A stretch of DNA of 64,000 bases from Bradyrhizobium guangdongense (GCF_004114975.1 NZ_CP030051.1:1426001-1490000), one strand, 5' to 3'. Positions 47,592-57,768 are shown, counted from the first letter of the stretch. Notes: a model not told the origin generated them from the letters alone. Numbers and translations: made by a program.

Positions 47592-48205
47592 TCGGCAAGC
47601 TCAAAGGCCTGATCGATTCCTACGGTGAGGACTATGTCGTCCTCGATGTCGGGGGCGTCGGCTATCAGGTGCATTGCTCGGCGCGCACGCTGCAGCATCT
47701 GCCCTCGCCGGGCGAAGCCGCCGTGCTCTCGATCGAAACCTATGTCCGCGAGGACCAGATCAAATTGTTCGGCTTCCGCACCGACCAGGAGCGCGAATGG
47801 TTTCGCCTGCTCCAGACCGTGCAGGGCGTCGGCGCCAAGGTCGCTCTCGCCGTGCTCGGTACGCTCGCGCCGGCCGATCTCGCCAATGCGATTGCTCTGC
47901 GCGACAAGGCCGCGGTGGCGCGCACCCCCGGCGTCGGGCCCAAGGTCGCCGAGCGCATCGTCACCGAGTTGAAGGACAAGGCGCCGGCCTTCGCCAATGT
48001 CGATCCCGCCGTCGTGCATCTTGCCGGCGCCGTCGACGACCAGCGCGCGCCGCGGCCGGTGGCCGATGCGATCTCCGCCCTTGTCAATCTCGGCTACGGC
48101 CAGCCGCAGGCGGCCGCGGCGATCGCCTCGGCCTCGCGCAGCGCCGGTGAAAATGCCGAGACGGCGAAGCTCATTCGTCTCGGCCTGAAGGAGCTCTCGA
48201 AGTGA
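47588..48205 (+). CDS. ruvA: Holliday junction branch-migration protein RuvA
   Basis: A 205-residue tetrameric junction-binding protein. Domain I is an OB fold ([28 protein letters not shown]), domain II carries HhH motifs ([32 protein letters not shown]), and domain III binds RuvB ([19 protein letters not shown]). It is coupled to ruvC and ruvB by 4-base overlaps. Confidence 0.97.
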   Translation: MIGKLKGLIDSYGEDYVVLDVGGVGYQVHCSARTLQHLPSPGEAAVLSIETYVREDQIKLFGFRTDQEREWFRLLQTVQGVGAKVALAVLGTLAPADLANAIALRDKAAVARTPGVGPKVAERIVTELKDKAPAFANVDPAVVHLAGAVDDQRAPRPVADAISALVNLGYGQPQAAAAIASASRSAGENAETAKLIRLGLKELSK

Positions 48206-49260
48206 GCGATCCCAAGGCCAGCCGCATGGTTTCGCCCGAACGCCGCAGCGACGATGTCGGCGACACCGCGCTGCGTCCGCAATCGCTATCCGACTTTGTC
48301 GGACAGCAGCAAGCGCGCAAGAACCTCTCGATCTTCATCGAGGCGGCGCGCAAGCGCGGCGAGGCACTGGATCACGTGCTGTTCGTCGGTCCCCCCGGCC
48401 TCGGCAAGACCACGCTGGCGCAGATCGTCGCGAAAGAACTCGGCGTCGGCTTTCGCGCAACGTCAGGGCCAGTCATCGCCAAGGCCGGCGATCTCGCCGC
48501 GCTTCTCACCAATCTCGAAGAGCGCGACGTGCTCTTCATCGACGAGATCCATCGCCTCAGTCCCGCGGTGGAAGAGGTGCTCTATCCCGCGATGGAGGAC
48601 TTTCAACTCGACCTCATCATTGGCGAGGGGCCGGCGGCGCGCTCGGTCAAGATCGAGCTGTCGAAGTTCACGCTGGTCGGCGCCACCACGCGTGCCGGCC
48701 TGCTCACCAATCCACTGCGCGATCGCTTCGGCATTCCGGTCCGGCTCAACTTCTATACGATCGAAGAACTCGAGAGCATCGTCACCCGCGGTGCGCGCGT
48801 ACTCAATGTCGGCATGAGTGCCGACGGCGCCAACGAGATCGCGCGCCGCGCCCGCGGCACGCCGCGCATCGCGGGCAGGCTGCTGCGTCGCGTGCGCGAT
48901 TTTGCCTCGGCTGCAAATGCCGACAAGATCGATCGGAAAATCGCCGATCATGCGCTCAGCGCGCTCGAGGTCGATGCCGCAGGCTTGGACGCCATGGACC
49001 GCCGCTATCTCACGACGATCGCGACAAACTACGGCGGCGGCCCGGTCGGCGTCGAGACGATGGCGGCTGCACTGTCCGAGCCGCGGGATGCGATCGAGGA
49101 TATCATCGAGCCTTATCTCATTCAGTGCGGCTACCTCCAGCGCACTCCGCGCGGTCGCCTGCTGACATCGCACGCGTTCCGCCATCTCGGCATCGCCGAG
49201 CCCTCGCGCGATGCGGCCGCGCAGTTCGGCCTGTTCGGCACCGAGGATGACGACGACTAG
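48202..49260 (+). CDS. ruvB: Holliday junction branch-migration motor RuvB
   Basis: A 352-residue AAA+ helicase. Walker A is [16 protein letters not shown], Walker B is [12 protein letters not shown], sensor I is [10 protein letters not shown], the Arg finger lies in [12 protein letters not shown], and the winged-helix C-terminus is [19 protein letters not shown]. It starts with GTG at 48202, overlapping the ruvA stop (GTGA). Confidence 0.97.
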   Translation: MSDPKASRMVSPERRSDDVGDTALRPQSLSDFVGQQQARKNLSIFIEAARKRGEALDHVLFVGPPGLGKTTLAQIVAKELGVGFRATSGPVIAKAGDLAALLTNLEERDVLFIDEIHRLSPAVEEVLYPAMEDFQLDLIIGEGPAARSVKIELSKFTLVGATTRAGLLTNPLRDRFGIPVRLNFYTIEELESIVTRGARVLNVGMSADGANEIARRARGTPRIAGRLLRRVRDFASAANADKIDRKIADHALSALEVDAAGLDAMDRRYLTTIATNYGGGPVGVETMAAALSEPRDAIEDIIEPYLIQCGYLQRTPRGRLLTSHAFRHLGIAEPSRDAAAQFGLFGTEDDDD

Positions 49261-49409
49261 CGCGTGATGGCATGGGCGCGCTTCGCTCGTCATGAACTTC
49301 CGGTAAGGTTGACGGAGGTTTGCAGGGCGGTGCAGATGATCTGCACGAACGCACCCCATTTCCGCTCCAATCGGATCCCATCAAGACGCAGCATCACTAT
49401 CGGGCTTCC

Positions 49410-50333
49410 ATGATCACGCGTCGTCATCTCATCCGTTCCATCGGGGGTCTCTCCGCCCTCGGCGTCTCGACGGCCGCCTATGGCGTCGGCGTTGAGCCGG
49501 TGCTGCGGCTCGGCGTCACCCGCTATCACCCGACGCCGCCGCAATGGCCTGCGGACTTCCCGCTGAAGATCGCCGCGATCGCCGACATTCATGCCTGCGA
49601 TCCCTGGATGTCCCTGGAGCGGATCGAGGCGATCGTCGATCGCACCAACGCGCTGAACGCCGACCTCATCGTGCTGCTCGGCGATTACGTCGCAGGCCTG
49701 CACCAGGTCACGCGCTTCATCCCGGCGAACGAATGGGCCAAGGTGCTGGCCGGCCTCAAGGCGCCGCTCGGCGTCCATGCGGTCATGGGCAATCACGATT
49801 ATTGGGCCGACAGGGCCGTGCAGCAGGTCGGGCACGGACCGACCGTTGCGCATCGCGCGCTAGAAGCCGCCGGCATTCCGGTCTACGAGAACGACGCGAT
49901 CCGTCTTGGCAAAGATGGTCGCCCGTTCTGGCTGGCCGGCCTTGGCGACCAACTCGCCTTTCTACCCGCACGACGCTCCCGGAGCACGGGGCGCTTCGGC
50001 GCCGACGATCTCGGCGCGACGCTTGCCAAGGTCACCGATAATGCGCCGGTGATCCTGCTCGCGCATGAGCCCAATATCGCGCCGCGCGTGCCCGCTCGCG
50101 TCGCCCTACAATTGTCCGGCCACACCCATGGCGGCCAGATCCGCCTGCTCGGCTGGTCGCCGGCCGTTTCGCGGGAGCACGGCCTCCGCCTCGCCTATGG
50201 CCACTTCCGGCTGAAATGCGACGTCATCGTCTCCGGCGGCCTCGGTTGCAGCATCGTTCCAGTCCGCGTCGGCGTGCCGCCCGAAATCGTCGAGGTCAAT
50301 TTGGGGCGGACACCCGTGGCACCCGTGTCCTAG
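49410..50333 (+). CDS. Exported metallophosphoesterase (YkuE-like)
   Basis: A 307-residue calcineurin-fold phosphoesterase. The N-terminus MITRRHLIRSIGGLSALGV has a twin-arginine-type signal, so periplasmic export by Tat is likely. Metal-binding motifs are IADIHACD, VLLGDYVAG, MGNHDYW, LLAHEPN and LSGHTHGGQIRL. Relatives such as YkuE act on membrane or nucleotide substrates, but none is proven here. The ATG at 49410 is preferred over a frame from 49320 that would bury the Tat signal. It lies between ruvB and ybgC. Confidence 0.92.
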   Translation: MITRRHLIRSIGGLSALGVSTAAYGVGVEPVLRLGVTRYHPTPPQWPADFPLKIAAIADIHACDPWMSLERIEAIVDRTNALNADLIVLLGDYVAGLHQVTRFIPANEWAKVLAGLKAPLGVHAVMGNHDYWADRAVQQVGHGPTVAHRALEAAGIPVYENDAIRLGKDGRPFWLAGLGDQLAFLPARRSRSTGRFGADDLGATLAKVTDNAPVILLAHEPNIAPRVPARVALQLSGHTHGGQIRLLGWSPAVSREHGLRLAYGHFRLKCDVIVSGGLGCSIVPVRVGVPPEIVEVNLGRTPVAPVS

Positions 50334-50402
50334 CCGCGCTTGCGCGGCCGGCCGTTTTTGCGCAAAACGGGCCGGTACCGACAAGCTGAAGAGGCTCGTG
50401 AC

Positions 50403-50852
50403 GTGACTGCCCATCTCGACGGCGAGATCCGCGACGGCCGCCACCACATGCAGGTCCGCGTCTATTACGAGGACACGGATTTTTCCGGCATCGTCTATCA
50501 CGCCAATTACCTGCGCTACATGGAGCGCGGTCGCACCAATCATCTGAGACTGATGGGCGCCGAGCAGCAGGCGTTGTTCGACCAGCCCGAAACCGAAGGC
50601 GCCGGCTTTGCCTTCGTGGTGCGCTCGATGCATCTGGATTTCCTCAAGCCCGCACGGATGGACGACGTTCTCGATGTCGTAACCTGGCCCATTGCCGTGA
50701 AGGGTGCCTCCATCATGCTGGCGCAAGAGGTGCGCCGCGGCGAGGACGTGCTGGTGAAAGCGGAGGTGCGCGTCGCCTTCATCAGCGGCGGCCGGGCGCA
50801 GCCGATCCCGAAATCGATCCGCGCACTGATGAAGGCCGATCTGATTTCGTGA
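50403..50852 (+). CDS. ybgC: YbgC-type acyl-CoA thioesterase (Tol-Pal associated)
   Basis: A 149-residue hotdog-fold thioesterase. The catalytic motif [27 protein letters not shown] is typical, with the Asp in EDTDFSG and HANYL. It starts with GTG at 50403 after AAGAGG. In most proteobacteria it heads tolQRAB-pal; here the next genes are DUF1348 and others, and no tol gene follows within the window. Confidence 0.93.
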   Translation: MTAHLDGEIRDGRHHMQVRVYYEDTDFSGIVYHANYLRYMERGRTNHLRLMGAEQQALFDQPETEGAGFAFVVRSMHLDFLKPARMDDVLDVVTWPIAVKGASIMLAQEVRRGEDVLVKAEVRVAFISGGRAQPIPKSIRALMKADLIS

Positions 50853-50928
50853 TCGGGCGATAGGCGATCGCCTCTCGACTCCATCGTATGCAGGGATAGA
50901 TTGCGGCCCCCAAACCGATGAGGCCATC

Positions 50929-51396
50929 ATGTCGCGCCCGCCGCTTCCGCCGTTCACGAGAGAAACTGCCGCGCAAAAGGCGCGCATGGCCGAGGACGCC
51001 TGGAATTCGCGCGATCCGGTGCGCGTCTCGCTCGCCTATACCGAGGATAGCCGCTGGCGCAATCGCTCGGAAGTGCTTCAGGGCCGCGAGGCCATCGTCG
51101 CGTTCCTCACCCGCAAATGGGAGAAGGAGCAGGATTACCGGTTGATCAAAGACCTCTGGGCCTTCGACGAAAACCGCATCGCGGTGCGCTTTCAGTACGA
51201 ATGGCACGATGCCGGCGGCCAGTGGTATCGCTCCTACGGCAACGAGCAGTGGGAGTTCGACGAGCACGGCCTGATGCGGCGGCGCGAGGCCTCGATCAAC
51301 GACATTGCGATTGCGGAGAGGGACCGTCGGTTTCACTGGGCTGCGCCCGGGCCGCGGCCGGCGGACGTGCCGGGGCTGGGGACAGAGCCGTTCTGA
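50929..51396 (+). CDS. DUF1348 (NTF2-like) family protein
   Basis: A 155-residue protein of the SnoaL/NTF2-like DUF1348 family. Features are [74 protein letters not shown] and ASINDIAI. Members may bind small hydrophobic ligands; function is not established. Its 3' end overlaps the convergent small membrane protein gene by 64 bases. Confidence 0.92.
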   Translation: MSRPPLPPFTRETAAQKARMAEDAWNSRDPVRVSLAYTEDSRWRNRSEVLQGREAIVAFLTRKWEKEQDYRLIKDLWAFDENRIAVRFQYEWHDAGGQWYRSYGNEQWEFDEHGLMRRREASINDIAIAERDRRFHWAAPGPRPADVPGLGTEPF

Positions 51397-51608
51397 TTAT
51401 CTAACTGCCCTCGTTGCTTTTGGCTCTTTGCTTTTGGGAGGTCCTCCCAGAACCACATGACGCCCAAGGCCGTCACGAAACCGGCGGCCATCAGCATCCA
51501 GCCCTTCCACCGAAGTGCAAAGAACAACAGATATATGAGAGCCACCAGCCCGACGACGATTAGGGCGAGTGCAAGCATCAGGCTTATCGTGCGACGAATT
51601 GGGCTCAT
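51333..51608 (-). CDS. Two-helix small membrane protein
   Basis: A 91-residue protein with membrane segments at ~9-32 ([22 protein letters not shown]) and ~36-54 ([19 protein letters not shown]), then a hydrophilic Gln/Gly/Pro-rich tail encoded in the DUF1348 3' end. I do not recognise the family. The first 60 residues look real; the tail reads through the opposite gene and may be only tolerated sequence. Confidence 0.75.
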   Translation of the reverse strand: MSPIRRTISLMLALALIVVGLVALIYLLFFALRWKGWMLMAAGFVTALGVMWFWEDLPKAKSQKQRGQLDNQNGSVPSPGTSAGRGPGAAQ

Positions 51609-51690
51609 TCCCGTCCAGCCTTAAGCCTCAGAGGGCGATTATGCCTCGTCATTGGCGACACTCAAGAGGAGAGAGTAGAGGAGCGTGCAA

Positions 51691-52404
51691 CTAAATGGGT
51701 GTACGCCTTGCCAAAAACCTCGCAATCGCCCCACCCAGCTTCGCATTATCCAGTGGCTGCGCCAGCGAGTCCTTTGCCGCGGCCACGACGTCATCCGGCG
51801 CCTTGCCGTCGCGCAGTTCGCAGCACACTTGCGCGAACCCGACGTCGAACTCCGGATGCGGCTGCACCGTCAGCGTCGCGCCGTTGGCGTAGAGCAGGCC
51901 GGCATGCGGGGTGAATTCGGACGAGAGGATCGTGAGAGCGTCATCAGGCGGCGAGATCACCTGGTCCTGATGCGAGCAGGCGATGGCGACCGCTTCGCCC
52001 TCGACGACGCCGTTCTCCGGCAACACCTGATAGACGTGCCGGCCGATGCCCCACCCCTTCTCCGACTTGTGCACGGTACCACCGAGAGCCTGTGCAATCA
52101 GCTGGTGGCCGAAGCAGACGCCGACCATCGGCGTCTTGTTGGCGTAGGCGGTGCGCACAAATTCTTCAAGCTGCGCGATCCAGTCGAGCCCGTCATAGAC
52201 GCCGGCGGCCGCACCGGTGATCAGCACGGCCTCGAGCTTGCTTGGATCAGGCAGAGGGTCGCCATTCGGAATGCTGACGACGTCCACGGTCGCCGTCGGA
52301 TCCTCGGCGCGGACCATGCGCTCGAACATGTCCGGAAACGAGCCGTGCTGCTCGCGATATTCATGCGGAACCTGTCCGGTCTCGATGATGGTGATGCGGG
52401 TCAT
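51691..52404 (-). CDS. Class I glutamine amidotransferase-like protein
   Basis: A 237-residue protein with the class I amidotransferase triad: nucleophile Cys in PMVGVCFGHQLIAQALGG, and His and Glu in TVQPHPEFD. It has the GMP-synthase-amidotransferase-like order but no linked synthase. The ATG at 52404 starts MTRITIIETGQVPHEY; upstream codons are unrelated. It lies 26 bases after the LysR gene on the same strand and is probably co-transcribed, perhaps hydrolysing a gamma-glutamyl or related amide in the nitrogen pathway. Confidence 0.9.
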   Translation of the reverse strand: MTRITIIETGQVPHEYREQHGSFPDMFERMVRAEDPTATVDVVSIPNGDPLPDPSKLEAVLITGAAAGVYDGLDWIAQLEEFVRTAYANKTPMVGVCFGHQLIAQALGGTVHKSEKGWGIGRHVYQVLPENGVVEGEAVAIACSHQDQVISPPDDALTILSSEFTPHAGLLYANGATLTVQPHPEFDVGFAQVCCELRDGKAPDDVVAAAKDSLAQPLDNAKLGGAIARFLARRTPI

Positions 52405-52430
52405 GCTGCTTGCGAAAGAGATTGCGACGT

Positions 52431-53357
52431 TCAGTCGCTGTCTGTCTGATGTTGCCGGTGTGGCGCTACGCGTTCCAGCAAGGTGCTCTCTTTGCGTACC
52501 TTGTTGAGAAAGGCTTTTGCCAGCCGCGACAGCGGCTCGGCTTCCGACCATAGCATATAGGCGACCGCATGCGTCGTCGGCGCGAACGGCCGAACGACGA
52601 GGCCGCTGCCGCTGTTCTGGCGCGGCGAGAACGGATCGACCACGGCGGCGCCGACGCCGGCGGCGGCGAGCACGCAGGCCGTATTGCAGTAACGCACCTC
52701 GACAGTCGGTCGAAATGGCGCGCCGTCCCGGGCAAAGCTGTCGCGCACCGCTTCGCCGAGCCGCGTGCCGCGCTCGAGCCCGATGAAGGGCAGGCCGGAA
52801 AGATCGGACGCGGAGATCATCGGTTTGTCGGCGAGCGGATGCAGCGGCGGAAGCACGCAGACCATTTCGCCGGTATGCACCACCTCATGCGCGATGCCGG
52901 GATGATGCGTCAGGCCAAGCGCGAAGCCGAGTTCGGCGACGCGGCTGAGCACACCTTCGATGATGCCCTCATAGCGCCGCACGTCGAAGAACACGCGCGT
53001 CTCCGGGCGGCGGCGCAGGAAGCTCGAGAGCGCGGATGGAATGATGCTGTAGGCGAGCGGTGGCGTCGCCACGATCGCGAGGTGACCGGCCCGGTTCTCG
53101 CGCAGATCGCGAACGCGGCTTTCGAGCTTGGCGTGAAGCGCGAAGATCGCCTCGCTCTCCTTGTAGAGCGCCATCGCCTCCGCAGTTGGAAACAGCCGGT
53201 TGTTGACGCGCTCGAACAGCGCAAAGCCCGCCTGCGCCTCCATCGTCTTCAGCGCGTTGCTGACCGCAGGCTGCGACAATGCCAGCTCGTCCGCCGCAGC
53301 GACCGTGGTGCGGTGGCGGATGACGGCACGCAGGATCTCGAGCTGGCGCAGGTTCAT
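52431..53357 (-). CDS. LysR-family transcriptional regulator
   Basis: A 308-residue regulator. The HTH is MNLRQLEILRAVIRHRTTVAAADELALSQPAVSNALKTMEA, and the effector-binding domain runs from ~90 with HLAIVATPPLAYSIIPSAL and VRYCNTACVLAAAGVGAAVVDPF. I start it at MNLRQLE (53357); the frame continues upstream but holds no HTH. It is divergent from the carbamoyl hydrolase gene, the classic LysR arrangement, so it probably controls the catabolic island. Confidence 0.92.
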   Translation of the reverse strand: MNLRQLEILRAVIRHRTTVAAADELALSQPAVSNALKTMEAQAGFALFERVNNRLFPTAEAMALYKESEAIFALHAKLESRVRDLRENRAGHLAIVATPPLAYSIIPSALSSFLRRRPETRVFFDVRRYEGIIEGVLSRVAELGFALGLTHHPGIAHEVVHTGEMVCVLPPLHPLADKPMISASDLSGLPFIGLERGTRLGEAVRDSFARDGAPFRPTVEVRYCNTACVLAAAGVGAAVVDPFSPRQNSGSGLVVRPFAPTTHAVAYMLWSEAEPLSRLAKAFLNKVRKESTLLERVAPHRQHQTDSD

Positions 53358-53507
53358 ATCACTGCCGGTTATAGTCTGAGCCAAAACATCATAGCACGAT
53401 GAATTGCTTTTGCAGCCCTGCTTGCGCCTAATGTCTTGGAATTTGCGTGCTGGATCAAGGGGTTCATTCGCCCATTGAGGCAGCATGCGCACAGATTGGA
53501 GGCAATC

Positions 53508-54464
53508 TTGGTTCGTGTCCTTCGCGCCGCCGCCGCTCAGATGGGGCCGACGCAAAAAGCCGATGCGCGTGAGCATACGCTGTCGCGGATGCTGGCCATG
53601 CTGGAGGAAGCGGCGAGCCGCGGCGCCAGCCTCGTGGTGTTTCCCGAGCTTGCCTTCACCACCTTCTTTCCGCGCTGGCTTCTGGAGGGCGCGGCGCTCG
53701 ATCGCTATTTCGAACGCGGCATGCCGAATCCGGCCGTGGCAAAGCTGTTCGACCGCGCGCGGGCGCTGCGTGTCGGCTTCTATGTCGGCTATGCCGAGCT
53801 GACGCCCGAAGGCCGTCGTTACAATTGCGCCATCCTGGTCGATCGCGACGGCGAAATCCTCGGCCGTTATCGAAAAGTGCACCTGCCGGGCTCGGTCGAG
53901 CCTCGAGAGGGTGCGTGCTATCAGCAGCTCGAGAAGCGCTACTTCGAATACGGAGATCTCGGCTTTCCCGCGTTCCGTGCCGGCTCGAGTTGGGCGCACG
54001 CGATCATGGGCATGATGATCTGCAACGATCGCCGCTGGCCGGAGTCCTGGCGCGTGCTCGGCCTGCAGGGCGTCGAGCTGGTCTGCATCGGTTACAATTC
54101 GGCGGCCTATGATCCCAACGGCGGCACGACCGAGGACGCCTCCTTACGCACCTTCCACTCGACGCTCGTGACGCAGGCCAATGCCTACATGAACGCGACC
54201 TGGGCGATATCGGTCGCCAAAGCAGGCGAAGAGGACGGCTCCGGCCTGATCGGCGGCTCGTGCATCGTCGATCCCAACGGCCGCATCGTCGCGCAGGCGC
54301 AGACGCTGACCGACGAGGTCATCGTCGCCGACATCGATCTCGATCTCTGCCGCCAGGGTAAGGACAAGATGTTCAACTTCGCCGCCCACCGGCGGCCCGA
54401 GCAATACCGGGTGATCACCGAACGCGCCGGCGTCGTCGAACCGGCCGTGCTCGATGCGGACTGA
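53508..54464 (+). CDS. N-carbamoyl-D-amino-acid hydrolase (carbon-nitrogen hydrolase)
   Basis: A 318-residue nitrilase-superfamily enzyme that releases CO2 and ammonia from N-carbamoyl-D-amino acids. The Glu-Lys-Cys triad is present: VFPELAFTTFFPRW (Glu47), GRYRKVHLPG (Lys123) and MMICNDRRWPESWRV (Cys172). LEKRYFEYGDLGFP, GYNS and HRRPEQYRVI also match Agrobacterium DCase as I remember it. It starts at TTG 53508, preceded by TTGGAGG with good spacing; no ATG serves. It is divergent from lysR and leads the transporter genes. Confidence 0.9.
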   Translation: MVRVLRAAAAQMGPTQKADAREHTLSRMLAMLEEAASRGASLVVFPELAFTTFFPRWLLEGAALDRYFERGMPNPAVAKLFDRARALRVGFYVGYAELTPEGRRYNCAILVDRDGEILGRYRKVHLPGSVEPREGACYQQLEKRYFEYGDLGFPAFRAGSSWAHAIMGMMICNDRRWPESWRVLGLQGVELVCIGYNSAAYDPNGGTTEDASLRTFHSTLVTQANAYMNATWAISVAKAGEEDGSGLIGGSCIVDPNGRIVAQAQTLTDEVIVADIDLDLCRQGKDKMFNFAAHRRPEQYRVITERAGVVEPAVLDAD

Positions 54465-54494
54465 GTTTTGCAAGGCGCTGGCAAAGGAGCTGAC

Positions 54495-55322
54495 ATGACA
54501 CGCCTCTCGCACTTCCTCTCCCTCGCAGCGCTGGCTGCGATGACGTCCGCGCAGGCGGCCGAGCTCCCGGCGGACATCAAGCAGGCGGGCGGGTTCAAGC
54601 TCACGGTCAACTCCACCTACGCGCCGATGGAATATCGCGATCCCGCGACCAACGAGCTGGTCGGCCTCGACATCGACCTCGCCAATGAGCTCGCCAAGCG
54701 GCTCGGCGGCCTGAAGATCGTCTGGAGCGAGACGCCATTCGCCGAGCTGATCCCGTCACTCCAGACCAAGCGTGCAGATTTCATCATCTCGGGCATCTCG
54801 GATCGCGCCTCGCGGCGCGAGACCGCCGATTTCGTCGATTACCTCACCACAGGCCCGCAGTTTTTCGTGATGACGGAGAGTGCGGCAAAGGCTGCGACCG
54901 ATCTCTGCGGCATGAAGGTCGGCACCACCCGCAGCACCAGCTTCCCGGCCGAGATCGAGAAGTGGAGCAAGCAGAATTGCGAAGCGGCGGGCAAGCCGGC
55001 GATCCAATATGTTCCCGGCGAGAACTCCATCGACGTCCGCAACCAGCTCAAGCAGGGCCGCATCGATGCCGCCGTGCAGGGCAGCGAGACGCTGCCCTAT
55101 GCGCAGACGCAGGAGCCCGGCAAATACCGCGTGATCGGCGAGGCCTTTGCCAAGGGATATCAGGGCATCATGTTCCGCAAGGACGATGCCGCCTTGCGTG
55201 AAGTGGTAACGGAGAAGCTCGCGGCGATGATCGCCGACGGCGCCTACAAGGCTGTTCTCGACAAATGGGGCCTCGGGGCGAACGCTGTCGCCCAGCCCAT
55301 GCTGAACGCGGCGCCGCAATGA
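54495..55322 (+). CDS. Polar amino-acid ABC transporter substrate-binding protein
   Basis: A 275-residue periplasmic binding protein of family 3. Signal peptide 1-23 (AMTSAQAA). FKLTVNSTYAPMEYRDPATNELVGLDIDLANELAKRL is the typical N-lobe, with ISGISDRASRRE and GSETLPYAQTQEPGKYRVIGE. AAAGGAG precedes ATG 54495. It is next to its permease, whose start overlaps the stop by 4 bases. The ligand is not readable; a D-amino acid or N-carbamoyl compound is an inference from context. Confidence 0.93.
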   Translation: MTRLSHFLSLAALAAMTSAQAAELPADIKQAGGFKLTVNSTYAPMEYRDPATNELVGLDIDLANELAKRLGGLKIVWSETPFAELIPSLQTKRADFIISGISDRASRRETADFVDYLTTGPQFFVMTESAAKAATDLCGMKVGTTRSTSFPAEIEKWSKQNCEAAGKPAIQYVPGENSIDVRNQLKQGRIDAAVQGSETLPYAQTQEPGKYRVIGEAFAKGYQGIMFRKDDAALREVVTEKLAAMIADGAYKAVLDKWGLGANAVAQPMLNAAPQ

Positions 55323-56176
55323 AGCCGGCGCCGGCACTCGCGGAAGGTTTTCCCGATCTGTCGGGATTGCGTATCGCGCGCGAGCCGCACTGGTTTCGCT
55401 GGATCGGCGCGGTGTTGATCGTGCTCGTGCTGGCGGCGATCGTGCGCGCATTCGCTGGCGGTCAGATCGAATGGTCCTATGTCGGCCGCTTCCTGACCGC
55501 AAAGGTCATCCTCGAAGGCATCGTCAACACCATGGTGATGGCGGTGCTGGCGATGGCGCTCGGCATTGTCCTCGGCGTTGTCGTGGCGATCATGCGGCTC
55601 TCGCCCAATCCGGTGCTGAAGACGGTGGCGGCAGGCTACACCTGGCTATTCCGCGGCACGCCGCTGATCCTGCAGCTGTTGCTGTGGTTCAATCTCGCGC
55701 TGGTGTTTCCGACCATCGGCGTTCCCGGCCTTTGGTCCGCGCGCGCTGTGGATGTGATGACGCCGTTCCTCGCCGCGCTGCTCGGGCTCGGCATCAACCA
55801 GGGCGCTTATACGTCCGAGGTGATGCGCGTCGGCATGCTGTCGGTCGATATCGGGCAATATGAGGCGGCGCAGGCGATCGGCATGGGACGGCTCCGCGCG
55901 CTGCGGCGAATCATTTTGCCGCAGGCCATGCGGGTGGTGATCCCGACGCTCGGCAACGAGTTCATCAGCATGGTGAAGGCGACCTCGCTCGCGAGCGTCA
56001 TCCAGTATCCGGAGCTGCTGCATAATGCCGAGAATATCTACTACGCAAATTCCCGCGTCATCGAGCTCCTGATCGTCGCGGGGCTCTGGTACCTGCTCGC
56101 GGTCTCGATCCTGACGCCGCTTCAGATGCTGCTCGAACGCCGCTTTGCCCGCGGCACATTGCGGCTCGCGCGATGA
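55319..56176 (+). CDS. Amino-acid ABC transporter permease (His/Glu/Gln family)
   Basis: A 285-residue inner-membrane protein with about five membrane helices: [52 protein letters not shown] and [12 protein letters not shown]. The EAA motif [24 protein letters not shown] contacts the ATPase. The ATG at 55319 overlaps the preceding stop, and its own stop overlaps the next gene by 4 bases. Only one permease gene is present, so it probably forms a homodimer. Confidence 0.94.
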   Translation: MKPAPALAEGFPDLSGLRIAREPHWFRWIGAVLIVLVLAAIVRAFAGGQIEWSYVGRFLTAKVILEGIVNTMVMAVLAMALGIVLGVVVAIMRLSPNPVLKTVAAGYTWLFRGTPLILQLLLWFNLALVFPTIGVPGLWSARAVDVMTPFLAALLGLGINQGAYTSEVMRVGMLSVDIGQYEAAQAIGMGRLRALRRIILPQAMRVVIPTLGNEFISMVKATSLASVIQYPELLHNAENIYYANSRVIELLIVAGLWYLLAVSILTPLQMLLERRFARGTLRLAR

Positions 56177-56937
56177 CAAAACCCCTCGTCGCGATTCGCT
56201 CCGTCAGCAAGAGCTTTGGAGAGTTCCAAGCTCTCAAGAACGTCTCGCTCGATGTGTGGCCCGGGGAGGTGATGTGCCTGATCGGTGCCTCCGGCTCCGG
56301 CAAGACTACGCTGCTCCGCTGCATCAATCAGCTTGCCGTCGTTGATAGCGGCCGCATCTGGCTCGACGGAGAACTTCTGGGCGTGCGCGAGCAAGGCGGA
56401 CGGCTGCATCGCCTCAGCGAGCGCGAGATCGGGCGGCAGCGGCTGAAGACAGGCATGGTGTTCCAGCGCTTCAATTTGTTTCCGCACAAGACCGCACTGG
56501 AAAACATCACCGAGGGCCCGCTTCAGGTGCAGGGGCGCAAAACCGACGAGGTGCGCGCCGAGGCGCTTGAGCTGCTGCGGCGCGTCGGGCTCTCGGCCAA
56601 GGCCGGCTGGTATCCCGCACAGCTCTCCGGTGGCCAGCAGCAGCGCGTGGCGATCGCGCGCGCGCTTGCAATGAAGCCGATGCTGATGCTGTTCGACGAG
56701 CCGACCAGCGCGCTGGACCCGGAGCTCGTCGGCGAAGTGCTTGCCGTCATGAAGGAACTGGCGAAGAGCGGCATGACCATGATGGTCGTCACGCATGAGC
56801 TCGGCTTCGCCCGCGAGGTCGCCGACCGTGTCGTCTACATGGACCAGGGCGGTATCGTCGAGCAGGGCCGTGCCTGCGACGTATTGGCTGCGCCCCGCGA
56901 GGAGCGCACCAGGGCATTTCTTTCGGCGGTGATCTGA
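56173..56937 (+). CDS. Amino-acid ABC transporter ATPase
   Basis: A 254-residue ABC ATPase of the polar amino-acid class. Walker A is [14 protein letters not shown], the Q-loop lies in [18 protein letters not shown], the signature is [15 protein letters not shown], Walker B is [14 protein letters not shown], and the H-loop is [12 protein letters not shown]. It drives the permease encoded just upstream. Confidence 0.95.
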   Translation: MTKPLVAIRSVSKSFGEFQALKNVSLDVWPGEVMCLIGASGSGKTTLLRCINQLAVVDSGRIWLDGELLGVREQGGRLHRLSEREIGRQRLKTGMVFQRFNLFPHKTALENITEGPLQVQGRKTDEVRAEALELLRRVGLSAKAGWYPAQLSGGQQQRVAIARALAMKPMLMLFDEPTSALDPELVGEVLAVMKELAKSGMTMMVVTHELGFAREVADRVVYMDQGGIVEQGRACDVLAAPREERTRAFLSAVI

Positions 56938-56952
56938 AAAGGGGGCGTGTTG

Positions 56953-57768
56953 ATGAAGAGACTTTTCGTTGCGGCGGCGCTTTTGACGACCATGATCTCA
57001 TCGGCCTTGGCGGTCGAGCTGCCGCCCGACATCGCCAAGCGCGGCAGCATCAAGGTCGCGCTGGTACCGAACTATCCGCCGATGGAGTTCCACGATCCCG
57101 CCACCAACGCGCTCTCGGGCTTCGACATCGATCTCGGCGAGGCGCTCGGGCGCAAGCTCGGCGTCAAGATCGAATGGACCGAGACCAGCTTCGCCGAGTT
57201 CATGCCGTCGATCTCGACAGGCCGGGTGGATGCGATCCTGTCCGGCTTCACCGACTATGCGAGCCGGCACGAGATTGCGTCCTTCGTCGATTATCTGCGC
57301 AGCGGTCCGAAATTCTTCGTGCAGCAGTCCCGTGCGTCCGAGTTCAAGGATATGGCGGCGCTGTGCGGCAAGAAGGTCGGCGCCAGCCGCCGCACGATGT
57401 TTCCGGCCGAGATCGACAAATGGAGCCAGAAGAACTGCGCAGCCAATCCGATCCAGTTCGTCGGTACCGACGGCTCGGCCGATGCGCGCACCCAGCTCAA
57501 GCAGGGCCGTATCGACGCCGCCGTGCAGGGTAACGAGACGCTGCCTTATCTGATGGATCTCGAGCCCGGCGCCTATGCGCCGGTCGGCAATCCATTCGCG
57601 ACGCAGTTCACGGGGATTGCGCTGCCGGTCAAGGAAAAGGCCTTGCAGCAGGCGATAGCCGAGGCGCTCGATGCGCTGATCGCGGACGGCACCTATCGTA
57701 CGCTCCTGGCGAAATGGAAACTCAGCGACAACGCGATCGAGAAGGCCACCATCAATGCTGGACAGTAA
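56953..57768 (+). CDS. Second polar amino-acid ABC substrate-binding protein
   Basis: A 271-residue family 3 binding protein, paralogous to the one encoded at 54495 (KVALVPNYPPMEFHDPATNALSGFDIDLGEALGRKL, ILSGFTDYASRHEIASFVDYL, GNETLPYLMDLEPGAYAP). Signal peptide 1-21 (MISSALAV). GGGGG sits 7 bases before ATG 56953. Two binding proteins flank one permease/ATPase pair, so one transporter may serve two ligands. Its 3' end overlaps the deacetylase frame by 14 bases. Confidence 0.92.
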   Translation: MKRLFVAAALLTTMISSALAVELPPDIAKRGSIKVALVPNYPPMEFHDPATNALSGFDIDLGEALGRKLGVKIEWTETSFAEFMPSISTGRVDAILSGFTDYASRHEIASFVDYLRSGPKFFVQQSRASEFKDMAALCGKKVGASRRTMFPAEIDKWSQKNCAANPIQFVGTDGSADARTQLKQGRIDAAVQGNETLPYLMDLEPGAYAPVGNPFATQFTGIALPVKEKALQQAIAEALDALIADGTYRTLLAKWKLSDNAIEKATINAGQ

